The position numbers were made by a program, and so were the translations under genes. Under the pieces are notes generated by a model, which was given only the letters and a program-made list of their open reading frames with translations, ran no database searches and was not told the DNA's origin. A stretch of DNA of 64,000 bases from Rhynchonema sp. JSB1_4 (lineage: Eukaryota > Nematoda > Chromadorea > Monhysterida > Xyalidae), in NCBI GenBank assembly GCA_030248065.1, contig JASAMV010006734.1, forward strand, positions 48,937 through 112,936, given 5' to 3'. Positions 1 through 11,840 of the stretch are shown here, piece by piece. Positions within the stretch are counted from its first letter, which is position 1; every line of letters starts with the position of its first letter.

Positions 1-159
1 TTTTCAACTTTGTGATTGTTCTTTGGTCATTTTCTCTGTCGTCAAGCGCAATTCAGTGCTGTTTGTGACATTTGTTGATGGTACTTGAGTGATTGAAGTG
101 GAAAAAGAAAGAAAAAATAAAAAAAGTTCAGAAAATGACAACTGACCCCAGGGCGGTCT

Positions 160-236
160 CGAACCAGTGGCGGACCAGTGTGCTTGGGCTGGCGAGTCAA
201 CGCACTTCCACCACAACACTGGACCGTGTTTATCAT
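160..236 (-). repeat. tRNA-like (polymerase III) sequence, possible SINE head
   Basis: On the minus strand a B-box match GGTTCGAGACC lies near 170-185, with an A-box-like TGGTGGAAGTGCG about 45 bases upstream. The 3' acceptor stem does not pair with the 5' end, so it is not a usable tRNA. A tRNA-derived SINE or pseudogene is the simplest reading, but no second copy with matching flanks was found in this window. Confidence 0.25.
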
Positions 237-343
237 GCGCGCTAATCCTTTATAAGAACCAATTGAGTGCTGCTAATGAGGTGCTGATAACGTTATGCTG
301 TGCGTTATGCGCATTGTGTGTGTGCTTGTGTGCGTGTTTGTGT

Positions 344-1101
344 TGTGCACTATATGCAGTGGTTTTTAAAAAAAAAATTTTTTTTTTATTAAAAAAAATT
401 TTTTTTTTAAAAAAAAATTCGTTCCAAAAGTTAAAAAAAAATTTTTTTTTTATTATTTCAAAATTCGAAAATTTCTCTATTTTTTTGCTCTAAAAGTGCT
501 ATTTTTTGCATAAAAATTGCTTCTGTTAACATCACCCGACCCTATCATGGGTGTATTGGGTGCCATAATCGTTGTTTTGTGGCATCTAGACATAGTGCAC
601 ACACTCACATGGCCTCTCATATGATTACACATGTACATGTGACTGGGTGGTCATGCATTTATTCATGCAACAGACCCGAAAACAGTGATTCGGTGTGATA
701 TTCACTCTATATTTGCACTGTTTGTCACATATTTGCATTGGTCGTGTACCAAGAGGCAATAGTTTCACCCAAATTTGCCGTCTTAAGTGTCACAAAGCCA
801 CACGAAGGCACCCACACCACGTGGGGGAAGTGTACGGGTGTGTACCTGACTACTGTTGGTACTCATTGACCATTGTTTAGTATTGTTTTCGTGTCGTGAG
901 TGCTTTATATGCACTTACCACACGTTATGGAAGAAAAATGCCACTAATTTTTTGCTTTAGCGCTCATTTTTTTTCGTTTCGGGCAGTTTTTGGCTGGAAT
1001 AAAAAAAATTTTTTTTAAATTAAAAAAAAAATTTTTTTTTTTAAAAAAATGGGGTTTAAATAAAAAAATTTTTTTATTAACCACTGCACTATATGATGTG
1101 T
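344..1101. repeat. Possible foldback element bounded by inverted A/T-run ends
   Basis: The left end reads CACTATATGCAGTGGTTTTT and then alternating blocks of 8-10 A and T. The right end reads alternating A/T blocks and then TTAACCACTGCACTATATG, an approximate reverse complement of the left end. The 480 bases between have ordinary composition and no coding frame. This may be a non-autonomous transposon remnant. Assembly of such runs is error prone, so exact run lengths should not be trusted. Confidence 0.4.
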
Positions 1102-2318
1102 GGCGGGCGGATATCGTATTATGTTGCCTGACACAGCAAGTTGACAACCCGGTCGCGTCCATCAGATGGTGGATGCATTACACACCAATTGTTGCCGAAC
1201 TTTTTGGACAAATACGTTCTTTGTTTATCAAGCAGTGTTTCAGTTCGCAAGATCAAATGAAAGTCGATAAATCGTTGCTTTTTCAGCCACCCTAAGTCTC
1301 ATGCCCCGTCCCTAACCTAAAGGAGCCGTCATTGTTCCCAACCAAGTGCTGATTATCAGTGAACGGTGCTCCACACACATTATTATTTTTTTCGCTGTTT
1401 TTTTAACCTACTTTTGGTCGCCACACCTTTCAGATAAGCGTGCAGCAGCGCTCTTTAAATCTCTGGGGGCAACTGGGGCTTCATAAAAATTTGAATTTTT
1501 CTCTTTCATAGCGTTTGTTTCGTCCCGGAACATGGAAGAACAATAGTTCCCTCGCGAAACAACGCAACAAGCGGCAACAGTTGAGAACAAAGAACAATCC
1601 GCAACTCAGTTCTAGCTTGTTCTTGTTCCATCAAGTTCTTGATGTTCTTTTGTTCTTTGTTGCGTCAGAGAACGAAGTATAGTTGGGCCTTAACTCATGT
1701 TTGTCTGCGAACGAATAAAAAATTGGGATAAACACTCGTAGCCCATAGATGTTAAAAAAGAGAAAGCGAGAACTCAAATTGCACTGTGCCCATGAATTTA
1801 GCTGAGCTCAGCGACTGCAGAACAGATTAAAATTGCAGAGAACACAATGTAGGTAACCAACGACGTGGGCGTTTTCTGCTCCCTGTAATTGTGAATTACG
1901 TTTGTTGCCACGGGGAGATACATACCGTATATTCACATAAAATCCAAAATTGAAAACTTATGTTATTCTCACATTTACATAATGACTGGCAACAGCTTAT
2001 TAACAAACAAGTCAGTTTGAAGCACTTGAAAATTACGCCCTGAATTGCCTTGTTTTTTGGGACAGATTTTCAGGAGAATTTTATGTACAAATTTTGTACA
2101 AGAGACATTCGCATTCGTGTCAGAGAAAGATATAAGATGCGCTGCAACGTTTGCGTGCTCAAGCCCAACAGTGGCAGAGTGATCGTTTTGTTTAGTTGCG
2201 TTCATAGTCCGAAACTTTTCGATTGTTGTTGCATTGTTGTATTATACAGCAACGGGCTAGTCCTGTACTAGTTCACGTCACTATGAAGAAAATAGACTGG
2301 AATCAGACTAATTGATGT

Positions 2319-2376
2319 GTGGTCAATTCAGATCGTCAACTAAAGTGGTCAATAGTTGACGATCAGAGTTGATCAC
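2319..2376. repeat. Small inverted repeat with GTCAACT core
   Basis: Two 24-base arms (2319-2342 and 2353-2376) pair with about four mismatches around a 10-base loop. The arms carry GATCGTCAACTA, related to the GTCAACTCA arms of the larger foldback elements at 20785-20895 and 35883-36017, so it may be a shortened member of that family. It lies just 3' of the last recognised channel exon. Confidence 0.5.
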
Positions 2377-2445
2377 TTCAATATAATACCGTAAGCTCGG
2401 AATCAAACAGCAAACAAAATAATGACACATTTTCCCACATATTAC

Positions 2446-5400
2446 CGGATGCATGATCGTGTGTGCCGCGTATCGTGCCGCTTGCCGGTCGGTGGAGCGT
2501 CGGGCATTCGACACCCTTTTCGCCATTGCTGATTGCAACTTTTGTCCGATCGTCCTTTTTTGCGCCGTCTTGTTACGCAGGAACTTGATTTCGCCTGAAT
2601 TATCAAGGCGAAGTTTGTTAACTCACTTAACTTTTGCAATGACGCTTTTACAAAAATTGACAAAACATGACAACATAATATTGAATGACGCACCCTGCCT
2701 TTGAACATAATTGGCACATGTGAATTCGATCATCGCGCCGAACACAAACGATAGGCATGTGCCCATCCAGACATCAATGGCCTTCATGTATGACACCTAA
2801 AACGGTGAACTTGATTGACTCTGCCATAATATTTTTTCAAACACAATCTCGCAATCAACCCATACCTCAGGCAGTGCCATTCTCGCCGCATTCGCCTGCG
2901 TTGACAAGGTGAGCAGTGTTGTGATGCTGAGTGACACCCGCGCAGGCACCGCGTCAATGTCCAACCAGAATGAGAACCAGGAAATGACCACAATCAGAGC
3001 TGACGGAATGTAGGATTGTGTGATGTGGTGCGTGATCTCGCGCTCAACGTGGAATTCCGCTGTTACACAGCTCCAGACACCTAGAAATATTGATGTTTCA
3101 AAGTGATTGCGATCAGTTTGGCCATCCGGTGATTCTACACCGACACTGTGAAAGCAGAAGGAAACGGGCAAACATAAAGTGTACAGCAATGTGCCCATTT
3201 TGGTGGCCCATTTCTATCTGGTTTCGCAGACGGACGGTGCACCAGGTCATCATCAGTGAGAATGCACCAGGTGACTCAAAAAAGCCGGCTTGTCACACAG
3301 CACCAAACACCAAGAGGTCTGCTGGCTGATGTTTCACGCATGGATTTATTATGGTGGATAATATTTGGGCTGTTCACTTTGTCTTTGAGTGGAATTCACA
3401 AAACAAAGTCAAGCTACAAAACAAAGTCAACTTCACCGTCACTGTCATAATTCTTGTGTTACATTCTTAAAATAATATAAAGGAAAGAAAAATATGCCGT
3501 CATGCGCAAGAACGCCTCAAAGTTGACCCTTCGTTTACAAAATCGTGTCTGCAGCATCGTACCCAGCGTGAACCCGAAACATCTGACTTTGAACTTTGAC
3601 GGTGTAGTTGACGATGAACTTGACTTTGCTCTGTGAATTTATTGGTGATTTTTTATGCTGACGGCACCTGAATCTGAAATAATATACTATTACTTACCTA
3701 GTTTCCAACTACCGTACCTATGCAGCTGGTGAAACATGTCCTGTCCCAAAAGCACTGATAATCATCGCAAAAAAGTGAGCGACATCAAAGTTGGCGATCG
3801 CTGTTCGGTCCGGTCTTGCTTTGCTCATGCGACTGCTTTTTTAAGCGTGAATTTTTGTAGCTTGTAACTGCTACTTGTACGCTGGTCGAAATTGGTGACG
3901 TCAGTAAACATCGAAATATTTTTTTTGGCAAAAGTCACGTTGCCAAGCCAAGACTGCGCACCGGACCGCGACTACCAAATTTTTGTCGCTCACGGTGTCC
4001 CGGATCGGTAACAAGAAAGTATACGGCGCTCTTTGAAATCTACAGTTTTTCTTATTCTCGGGCTCGGGATTACGTTCAAGGCATCGTTTGGGGTGGGCTA
4101 GGCTGAGATCAAACCTCACTTGATCTCAAGGCCTGTTTCTGTCACCAAGTTTGACATCACATGCCGTGCACCAGGCCATCGTCAGGACAAATACACAAAT
4201 AATGGCCAACTCTGACGAGCCCAACTGCAAACCAGTGCTATAGTTTCCATCACAACTGCCGGTGCCACTTGAGATCAGGTTCATATCAGGCATTCGGATT
4301 TCCGGATTCATCTCAATCGCACCCGAATACGTCCACTCAATCGTCATTTGCTCTTCGTCGTATGCATCTGCAGACGTCGGTGATGTTTCACGATGAGCGA
4401 TGCAAGATCAATGGCACACATAGTGCGCACCGCGATTATAAAGTTAGGCTTGGAAATACAAAGTAGATTTGAAGGCTCATGGGCCAAGTTTTGAAAACTT
4501 TTACCCTGACAAACTGTCTGAAGTTTAATGTATAGCAGTCTCGATAAATATCAGTATTTGAATTCAGTGTGCTTCAAAGAACAAATGTAAAAAGCTACCG
4601 ACACGACTTTTGATTGCGGGCTAGGTCCAGCCAAGAAATCCAAAGTTTGAGCCTGAAAATCAATTGCAATCAACTAACAGCTCATGATGCGCACACGACA
4701 TTTTTGTGAGTCGAGCGGCCATTTGGCCAGGTTCATCATGCAGATGACCACCAGTGAGATCCTGAAATCGGTATATCATCGTTTTGAGATCTCGAATTCG
4801 CATTTGGTCGATGATGATTAGTTCGGTGATGCACTTCAAAAGCCATCGTTCTTTTAGCATGAAACTTTCTCAGGGCACAACTGCTCCAAGATATTGGCAT
4901 ATGGCAGTGACCAAACAGCCTCACACGTATTTAATGTAAGTTATGTATAGTTCAAGCCCTGTCAGGGATACCGATGGCTTGACGGAGCTTCGTCAAATTG
5001 GAGCCACCATGATTTCACAGATGGCCCATGGGTGCACCGGATCATCGTCGGTGCGAATGCACAACAATCAAGTCAAGTGCTTGAGGCACTAATCAGATGG
5101 GCCGCTGTATTTTCAGCACAGATTACGGTAGGCTCCGACAGTATGGCATTTATGAACACATAGGTACATGTACCTTGTGTCATAGAATACGCCTCCATTC
5201 TGATCAATCCAAACGAGAAAGTTTCTCGACGTGATATCGTGATATTCGGCCGCCTTCGCATTCGCAAAATACAAATCCGGTTTCCAGAGCAGATCCAGAA
5301 TCTCGACATCTTTGACGAGCACTTTCTTCGGCGCGTCATGTCGCAGCCGTCTATCGGACCACCGTTGTTGGAAGTAGACGTCAAGTTGGAAGTCCTGAAA

Positions 5401-5966
5401 ACAATCAGGTTGTGACGGCGGCATTGAGCTGGCTGGGTCAGTCTTCTATGACCGATCACCGTGTTTAATTTGGACCGCGTTAAAATGTCGTATCGAATCC
5501 ATGACCCCGTTTCGTTCGGCTTTCACGAACATTATACAGTGCACCAGGACACCGTCAATGCGCATGCACCTCCAAATATAAATTCTCATAACACCTGTTT
5601 CCTTTAGTAAATTTTGTTGATGTTTAAAAGCAAATGAAAAAAACTGGAAGACGATCGACAACGTGTTCCTCCTCCACTCACCATACTCGTGGCGCGGAAT
5701 GTCGACATGCCCTCAATGTACATTGAAATGGTCACGTTGGTCGCATTTTCTGAAAAATGTTTTTTCCTCAATTATGGAAATTCGGCAAAATTGAAAGTGC
5801 ACATGTGCAGAAAGTCACCCTCATAAACGCTGGGGTGCTCTTTTTTGTCATATGCCCCACTTTGCAACATGTCGAGCATCGTTTGTGGCATCACGGACGT
5901 TTTGGCGGAATCGCAGACCCGACCGAAAGTGACAATTGTGGTGAGCGCAATGCAGGTGACAATCAT
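2446..5966 (-). CDS. Cys-loop ligand-gated anion channel subunit (3' end incomplete)
   Basis: Subunit of a pentameric neurotransmitter-gated channel in the plasma membrane. Exons on the minus strand are 5819-5966, 5682-5749, 5174-5394, 4679-4761, 4233-4367, 2866-3080, 2694-2796 and 2446-2528. All junctions are GT-AG and all phases join, giving about 352 residues. The start at 5966 follows CAAA and opens a signal peptide (MIVTCIALTTIVTFG). The ligand-binding domain follows, with the 13-residue Cys loop CMMNLAKWPLDSQKC (exon 4679-4761) and a second cysteine pair in loop C (SCDGNYSTGVWSC), as in glycine, glutamate and amine-gated chloride channels. M1 contains ISWFSFWLD. M2 starts PARVSLSITTLLTLSTQ, and PAR before M2 is typical of anion selectivity. 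M3 begins VSYMKAIDVWMGTC. No M4 exon was found between 1 and 2445, so the gene either continues outside the window or is broken. The ligand cannot be told from sequence alone; the nearest family by eye is the nematode LGC/GGR/ACC group. Confidence 0.9.
2866..3080 (-). CDS. Channel exon: M1, M1-M2 loop, M2 and start of M2-M3 loop
   Basis: This exon begins with the second loop-C cysteine (VWSCVTAEFHVERE), runs through M1 (IPSALIVVISWFSFWLD) and the PAR selectivity motif, and ends in ARMALPE before a GTATGG donor. The acceptor is ATTTCTAG at 3081-3088. A TGATGTTTCA word lies at 3091-3100, only 10 bases upstream of that acceptor on the transcribed strand. The charge filter PAR instead of the glutamate ring of cation channels is what points to chloride conduction. 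Confidence 0.9.
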
Positions 5967-6112
5967 TTTGGGACTACGGAGAAAACCGCATTTCTTATGA
6001 AGGACAAGGGCGCTTTCAGTTCGATCATTCACACTTCTCTGAAAATTTGGTCATTTTTAGCAAGGGAGTTTTTTATCTGCTGGACCTGATCTAGACTCAT
6101 TCAACGCAAGGG

Positions 6113-6161
6113 GCACCATGTCTTTGTCAGTGTTAATTTAACACTGACAAAGACCTGGTGC
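6113..6161. repeat. Short palindrome made of two inverted GCACCAGGTC-CAGTGTTA units
   Basis: The left arm 6113-6135 and right arm 6139-6161 pair over 23 bases with one mismatch around a TTAA-like centre. Each arm reads GCACCAGGTCTTTGTCAGTG (the left arm has one change), which matches the dispersed GGTGCACCAGGTCATCGTCA word. This may be the intact, paired form from which the single dispersed copies derive. Confidence 0.6.
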
Positions 6162-7602
6162 GTTAATATAAGCCAAAATGAGCTCATATGATTACAAAAA
6201 ATTTTTGAGATCACATTTTTTATCCTGAGTTCGTAGTTGAAGACCGTTGTTGAAGCATCACTTGAGACATCAGAGAGAACGAGTAGTTGAACATCACAGA
6301 TTCATGTCCTCAGCAAAATATACATCGTAGACAACTTAGGTGTGGATAGATAGAGATCGAGTGGTGCAAGTGGTTGGCAGGTAGTTCAGAGGGCATAAAC
6401 TTTTTGTCATTTATGATTCCCAATATCATTGGGCGGCTCGCTGAACGCCTCTCGTAGTATGGGCGAACCGGCAATTTTTTAACATCGTTCTACTTACTTA
6501 AATGGGGTCCAACTTCACGAGTTGTACGCTCGTAAAACGTGAACAACGACTTTACAACAACGCACATTTTTTTCTAAACACATTAAAAAATGAAGAGATG
6601 CAGGAAATTTATTTGGCATGAAAGGAAAAGATTTCGGTAGACGTTTAGTCTTATACGTTTACCCTGCGTCGACAGTAGAGGCAGATGTATAACCGGATAA
6701 TAACGGTCCGGAATCATCTTCATAACAAAGTTGTTATGACCGTTTTTCACTAATGGACGGTGCACCAGGTCATCGTCAGTGCACACTGGCTGCAGCAATG
6801 ATGGCACCAAAATGGTCAGAGGATGTGCGCCTGCTAAGATCAGAGCCAAGGATTACATAAAGGTCATATAAGAAAATGGTTTTTGCTCTTTTTGACAAAA
6901 ACGCTGCCCATACGGTTCCAGGTTGGCAACACGTTAAATTCAAATTTATACCTTCGTAATGTTTTGTGACCGTTTGACCGACCCGGTCCAAGAGACTATC
7001 ACGAGCCGTAATTTGATATGCATGGTGTACATAGTATGCACATAGTCCCCGCCGTCAAGACAACACATTTTGGTCATAAATGAACGCGAAAAAAAGGTGC
7101 GCTTTAGGCCCAGCGGAACCATTCGGGCCACCCAGCCGACTGACTTCAGAATTTTTTCACTCTTTGGTCACCAGATGTTTCTATGCGTTCGACGACTAAA
7201 ACAAACAACTGCGAATGTTCTATAAAATAAACACTCAAATGAAGAAAGTGCAGCAGCTTGCACATCTTTATAACTTTTGTCCAAGCAGGTTTTGAGTACA
7301 ATATTCTTTGATGAAAGATCAGAGGAAAATATGAAGCACGACGATACAAGTATTTTCATGATCTTTTCACAGAAGCGAACAATGACAGGGTCTGATCAGG
7401 TATAGCAACTCCAAAGACCTGCAAAACTGCCAGACGGTCAGCTAAGTGTTTCAAACAAACGCAACTCAAACACCAGGCTGTCTGAGGAATGTGAAGATTA
7501 TTTCGGCTTATTTTACTGCGGTTGACGCGCGTGGTCACTCACACAAAGAGAATTTTCAACTCATCCGTTCTTGTGCTTCTTAATGTGTATGTATACAGCT
7601 GG

Positions 7603-7671
7603 CTATATTTCCACGATCTGGGTAACCCAGCCCGCACCATTCGTTTCCAAATCCACGCAGAACACAATCAT
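7603..7671 (-). pseudogene. DEDDh-type 3'-5' exonuclease motif fragment
   Basis: The minus strand reads MIVFCVDLETNGAGWVTQIV-EI and then a stop. VFCVDLETNGAG followed by QIVEI matches the ExoI motif (DxE, then IxEIG) of DEDDh exonucleases, in which the Asp and Glu bind catalytic metal ions. It is preceded by CGCATAG, a possible acceptor. No ExoII or ExoIII motif was found nearby, and the frame stops directly after the motif. It is best read as an isolated exon or relic. Such a short match could be chance, so confidence is low. Confidence 0.25.
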
Positions 7672-8690
7672 CTATGCGGGCAAGCACAGTCCAATACGAC
7701 AACGGTTGGATATGGGCAAGACCCGTTTGGACCAAGATGTCGACCAACATAGAAGCAATTCCCCCACACTGCTTTGCCCGCAAATTTGATGCGGCTTCAT
7801 ATGTGATTTCGAGCATCAGCGTTTGGCTCTTTTCATTCAGGCTCTCAAGCATCAAAGCAGAGTCACGGTTTCAAAATTAGTTTTCAGAGATCCAACGGAT
7901 ATTTTGTTTGTATAAGAAGAAAAAACGGTGCCAAACCTCTGCTTGCACAAATCAGGATTTTCTGGAACGCTCTATGGGGGAACACTTGAACATCTTATTA
8001 AAAATTGTGTGTTCGTGCACAAAGGTTGTGATGTGTTTTGAGCTGGCGTTTGGAGTGAGTGAGTGCAAGATAAAAGATCGACCAGAGGTCTATCAACTAA
8101 AACGTTGCAAATGTTTGCAATACTAAGGGCCATCTTTGGGTTTTACATTGATAATCGCTCATCTGTGGCCCTCGAGCACCTTTCAGCCGTTTCCTTGTTT
8201 CTTCTTTTTGCAAGAAGTGCGCAACATAAACTTTGCAGTTGCTCATCTGGAGCCTCCAGGCGTTTCTTTCTTCATCTGCGCGAAAAAAGAGTAACATGAC
8301 ATTCGCTACTTGTTACCGTAACCTTGATATGGATCAGAAATGAAAGGGATAACTTGATGCACAGTTGGGTGTCTATGACAGCAGAGTATGAGCATACATA
8401 ATCTTGTCATCTCAGATTGCAAAAGTGTGCATGGACCACAAGAACCCGAAATATGGGTATGTATGTGCATTATTGCATTTAGCACCCACGTTTTTGTGGT
8501 CCCACCCATTGTGTAACATGAGATCAGGCACACTTCAAGCATGTGACAAACTGCGCAACAGCTACCGCAACGTTGCTCACAAAATATTTGGAAAAATGTT
8601 GCGCAGCAAAGCCAGCTTTGGTTGCACCCTGAAAATGGAAATGGACTAGTTTTGGATGAATCAGAATTTTTACTTTTCGTATGTAACTCT

Positions 8691-8849
8691 GAAGGCCACT
8701 TTACACTTTGTCCCGTTGCGCTACACGCAACATTTTCTCGCGCGTTGATTGGCTCATGCGCGACCAACACCCAATCAGCGCGTCAGAAAACGTTGCGCGT
8801 ACAGCAACGAGACAACTATAAGGGGCATACCGTATAAAGTGGCCTTTAC
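8691..8849. repeat. MITE-like foldback element with AAGGCCACTTTA ends
   Basis: Both ends carry AAGGCCACTTTA in inverted orientation. Pairing continues inward through GTTGCGC, AACATTTTCT-CGCGCGTTGATTGG and its reverse complement CCAATCAGCGCGTCAGAAAACGTT, to a centre near 8755-8770. Arms are about 65-75 bases each, with small bulges. No coding frame is present. This is the structure of a non-autonomous inverted-repeat (MITE or foldback) element. The neighbouring 150 bases on each side are rich in GCGCAAC, perhaps remnants of another copy. Confidence 0.75.
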
Positions 8850-11677
8850 TACTACTTTCGAACTTCAAATGTATATCCAACGCCCCAACATGCATTCCTC
8901 AAGCAATATTGCGCAACATTAGAAAGTGCGCAACATTGCGTGATCACAAAAAACAACCAGATCATTATCACCCATGCCACCCGATGGGTTTATGCACACT
9001 ATTATGCAACATCACGCAAACAAACGCGTGTGTGTATCATTTCTGTCAGTCAGCAACAACAACAATCATATCAAAAAAGTGGGAGGAGCCCAAACACGCC
9101 GAGACAAGAACGGAAATGAAACACGGCGCAGACAAAAACTGGCTGGCTTGAGGTTGCAGCAGGTTTGCACCGACGTTTTTGGTGTGCATCACTCAAGCAA
9201 GCATTGTGGCGTCGTGCTGTTTTTGTACCAAACAGTTGCTTTTGGGCAGTAGATACCCTGATAGATGATAAATTGTCGGTATTGATGATATATGTACATG
9301 TAGGGTTTGGGCCACAAGGCTGAAATTTTTCTGTTTGCACTATTGATCAGCTTTCCCCACTGGTGGTGCACTGCACCAGGTCATCGTCAGCTAGAGTGCA
9401 CGTCAGAATCAGTCTGTCGATTCCACACAATTTCAGCTAAGAACCTATTCTTTTTAGTCCTGGAAAGCCATCAATGCAAACGTTACTGCCCGACCAACCA
9501 CAACCTATTCATGACAATAATGAATTCCGGTGTCTGTACTTTTTTATCCAAGACCTGCCCAATCCAAAAGGTTGCTCTTTTCAATATCACAATCTTATAC
9601 AATCATGCATGAACCTAGTTTTTTCATTTCCAGACTTTCTGACTGCAGGAACGTTTATCATAAACGCATACCTGGCTGACCAAACAGTTTAGTAGGCACT
9701 CATTGGCATCAAAAAACCAGCAGCTACAATACCACTGGGCTTCATGCACAACTTTATTTTTAGCCTTTTCCAGCAAAACAGACCCAATTTCAATCAATCA
9801 TGGGCTGTCCATGCCCTGGTTCGGCACCGTTCGCCGCATGATGTGTGTTCAGCTGGTTTTTTGAGAAAGCTGTTTATCGGGTCCCAAAGTTCTGTTTTTA
9901 TACGAACTGGTTTCATAAAAAAACCCAACCTCTAATTTACAAATATTTTGTTTGACTCATTTTCGTCAGTCACACTGAAAATGGGTGTGGTTTCATGTGT
10001 TTGTGCTTCCTGTCACATTTTATGTTGTCATACGTTCTGGTCTTATCAATTTTACGGCCTAAACAGGTTGTTTGCACATTACTTTCATTCTTTCACTCAA
10101 GTATGCTTATCATGGACCGGAAACTTCCATTTGGTGACCCCTAGCTTGCAAGTTTTTGTTCAAGTTATATTTCAGAGTGTGAGCTTAGATTTATATCGTA
10201 CCTAAACAACGTTCCAAATTCTAAGGTTAGCAGATAAAACAACCTAAAGTTTTTTACGCTTTTCAAATTATCTGGGTTCTTATGAGAAAAGTTCAAGATG
10301 AGCTTGTGTGGGACGATGTGCTTTAGATCCTGTTTCTTTTTCTTTATGGAGTGGCGGATGATTTTTTAGTCGTTCCAAAATGCCATGCAGAGTCTGTGAG
10401 CCATCTCACTACGACTTTTTGCTATTTGATTTTGAGACAGAAAAAAATTCATACAAAACCCCGAAACAAACGAATAAAAAGCATTTTAGCCGCATGGTGA
10501 CTGTGGCAGCCTTATCATGTTCCTACGTCAATAAATACACTACCAGCCAGCTGGGGGCTGTATGATATCAGAATATGATGGTATAAAAAGGTTACCGATT
10601 GGTTTAGTGTTCCATGCAATATAGGAGAGAAACAGCGCTGGGAAAACAGAGTATCTCAAAAGAGCGCTTGTTTTCCTGGGGTGACTCTCGTTATGAAACT
10701 TGCTTTTTTCTTGGAAAAAAGTTTTTTCTTCGCTTTTTTATCCCAATAATCCACGTTGCATTAGTGTTCCACCCACACCCAAAACCCAGGCGGCCGGAAG
10801 CTGAGACTTTCTGGTGCTGAATATTATCTGGGAGCTATTTCATATCAGAATACCGAAACGCTGCTTTTTTGAGAAAAAAGCCGCCCGGTCCGGCTTTGAA
10901 GCAATAAACGAATTTATAACCGCTCTTCCAGCTTTAATTCCAGTTAAGCTTTTCTGGTAGTAAAAAGTTGAAAAAAGCTAGAACTGACCCCAAAAGTACC
11001 AGACTAAGATGGTAGTACCCGGCCCCATGCTTGTCACTATCATTAGTTAGTCTGCCACGTTTATCATTGGGCGTTCTATCTTAGAGGTTTGGTCTGGGCT
11101 CCAAACTTGGCGATCGGTTTGGTTTTGGTTCGGTCTAGGCTGAAGTGCTTTATATCGAACAGAATCGTAAAACACCACCAGCCCAATCACAATCGTTTGC
11201 AAAACTATAAACATAATTTATATCTAGATTTCTTGTCTCGTATAGCCACTTGAAGTTAGTCTGATGGGTTGATGTTTCACACGGTGAGTTGCGAGTCAAA
11301 AATCAAACCAGGCCGAACCGGACCTACACCAAAGTTTGTCATCCACATTCGTAAATAAATAGTACACCAGTGGTTCTGTCAAATCCCCTGACTTCAATTG
11401 CCATCACTCATTCGTCCTTATATGTGTAGCTTGTTTTATTAATCGGCATGTTTGTTTGTTTTTGTTGGCTTTCCGCAATTTTCGATGCATTTCGATCCTG
11501 TCGGTACTGTCCGTGGGTTGGTCACCTTCTTTGGCTACAGTTGAGAAAAAGAAGGTATGCCCACTGGTATGTATCCCCCATATCATGATCACTACAACGA
11601 GGCAGACCGTGAGCAGATCGGTGCCCTGTGCTTCAAAAGAAACTAAATTTTAGTTTCAGACAACGTTCAGTATTACC

Positions 11678-11840
11678 ATGACTCCAAATTTTGCGATTGT
11701 TCTTATTGTCACACAACTACTGCTGCTCATGACAAACTGTGAAACATTTCGCATCAAATTGGATGAACAGAATTGTCCTGAATCTCTGGATCTCGAGCTG
11801 CCCGGCTGGCCAGAGGGGAACAGCACGTTTTCGGAAGGTT
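11678..11840 (+). CDS. Probable glypican first coding exon (signal peptide)
   Basis: ATG at 11678 lies 20 bases after a strong acceptor (TTTTAGTTTCAG), so a 5' untranslated or trans-spliced leader joins here. The product starts MTPNFAIVLIVTQLLLLMTN, a clear signal peptide, followed by a short cysteine-containing segment. The donor is GGAAG|GTTCGT near 11840. Its phase does not join the 13569 exon, so membership of the glypican gene rests on position and secretion signal only. Confidence 0.55.

Larger units (their letters stand above)
1..2445. other. Non-coding flank with A/T runs; no M4 exon seen
   Basis: No convincing gene. Positions 361-450 and 998-1078 are alternating runs of A and T, framed by inverted copies of a CACTATATGCAGTGG-like sequence near 344-360 and 1078-1100. 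A small inverted repeat lies at 2319-2376. I read the minus strand for an M4 segment of the channel and found none. The short open frames here are rich in K, F and N, as expected from A/T runs. Confidence 0.55.
5967..11677. other. Intergenic region between channel and glypican genes
   Basis: There is no complete gene. It holds a 23-codon exonuclease-like fragment (7603-7671, minus), a foldback element (8691-8849), a perfect-looking short palindrome (6113-6161), and copies of the GGTGCACCAGGTCATC word at 6759 and 9371. Otherwise it is T-rich unique sequence with short chance frames. Sequence near 11650 ends in TTTCAG just before the glypican start codon, so the upstream part may contain a 5' untranslated exon of that gene. 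Confidence 0.5.

Noticed and set aside
160..236. Functional tRNA gene
   Set aside because: The B box is present but the acceptor stem does not pair and the anticodon arm is abnormal.
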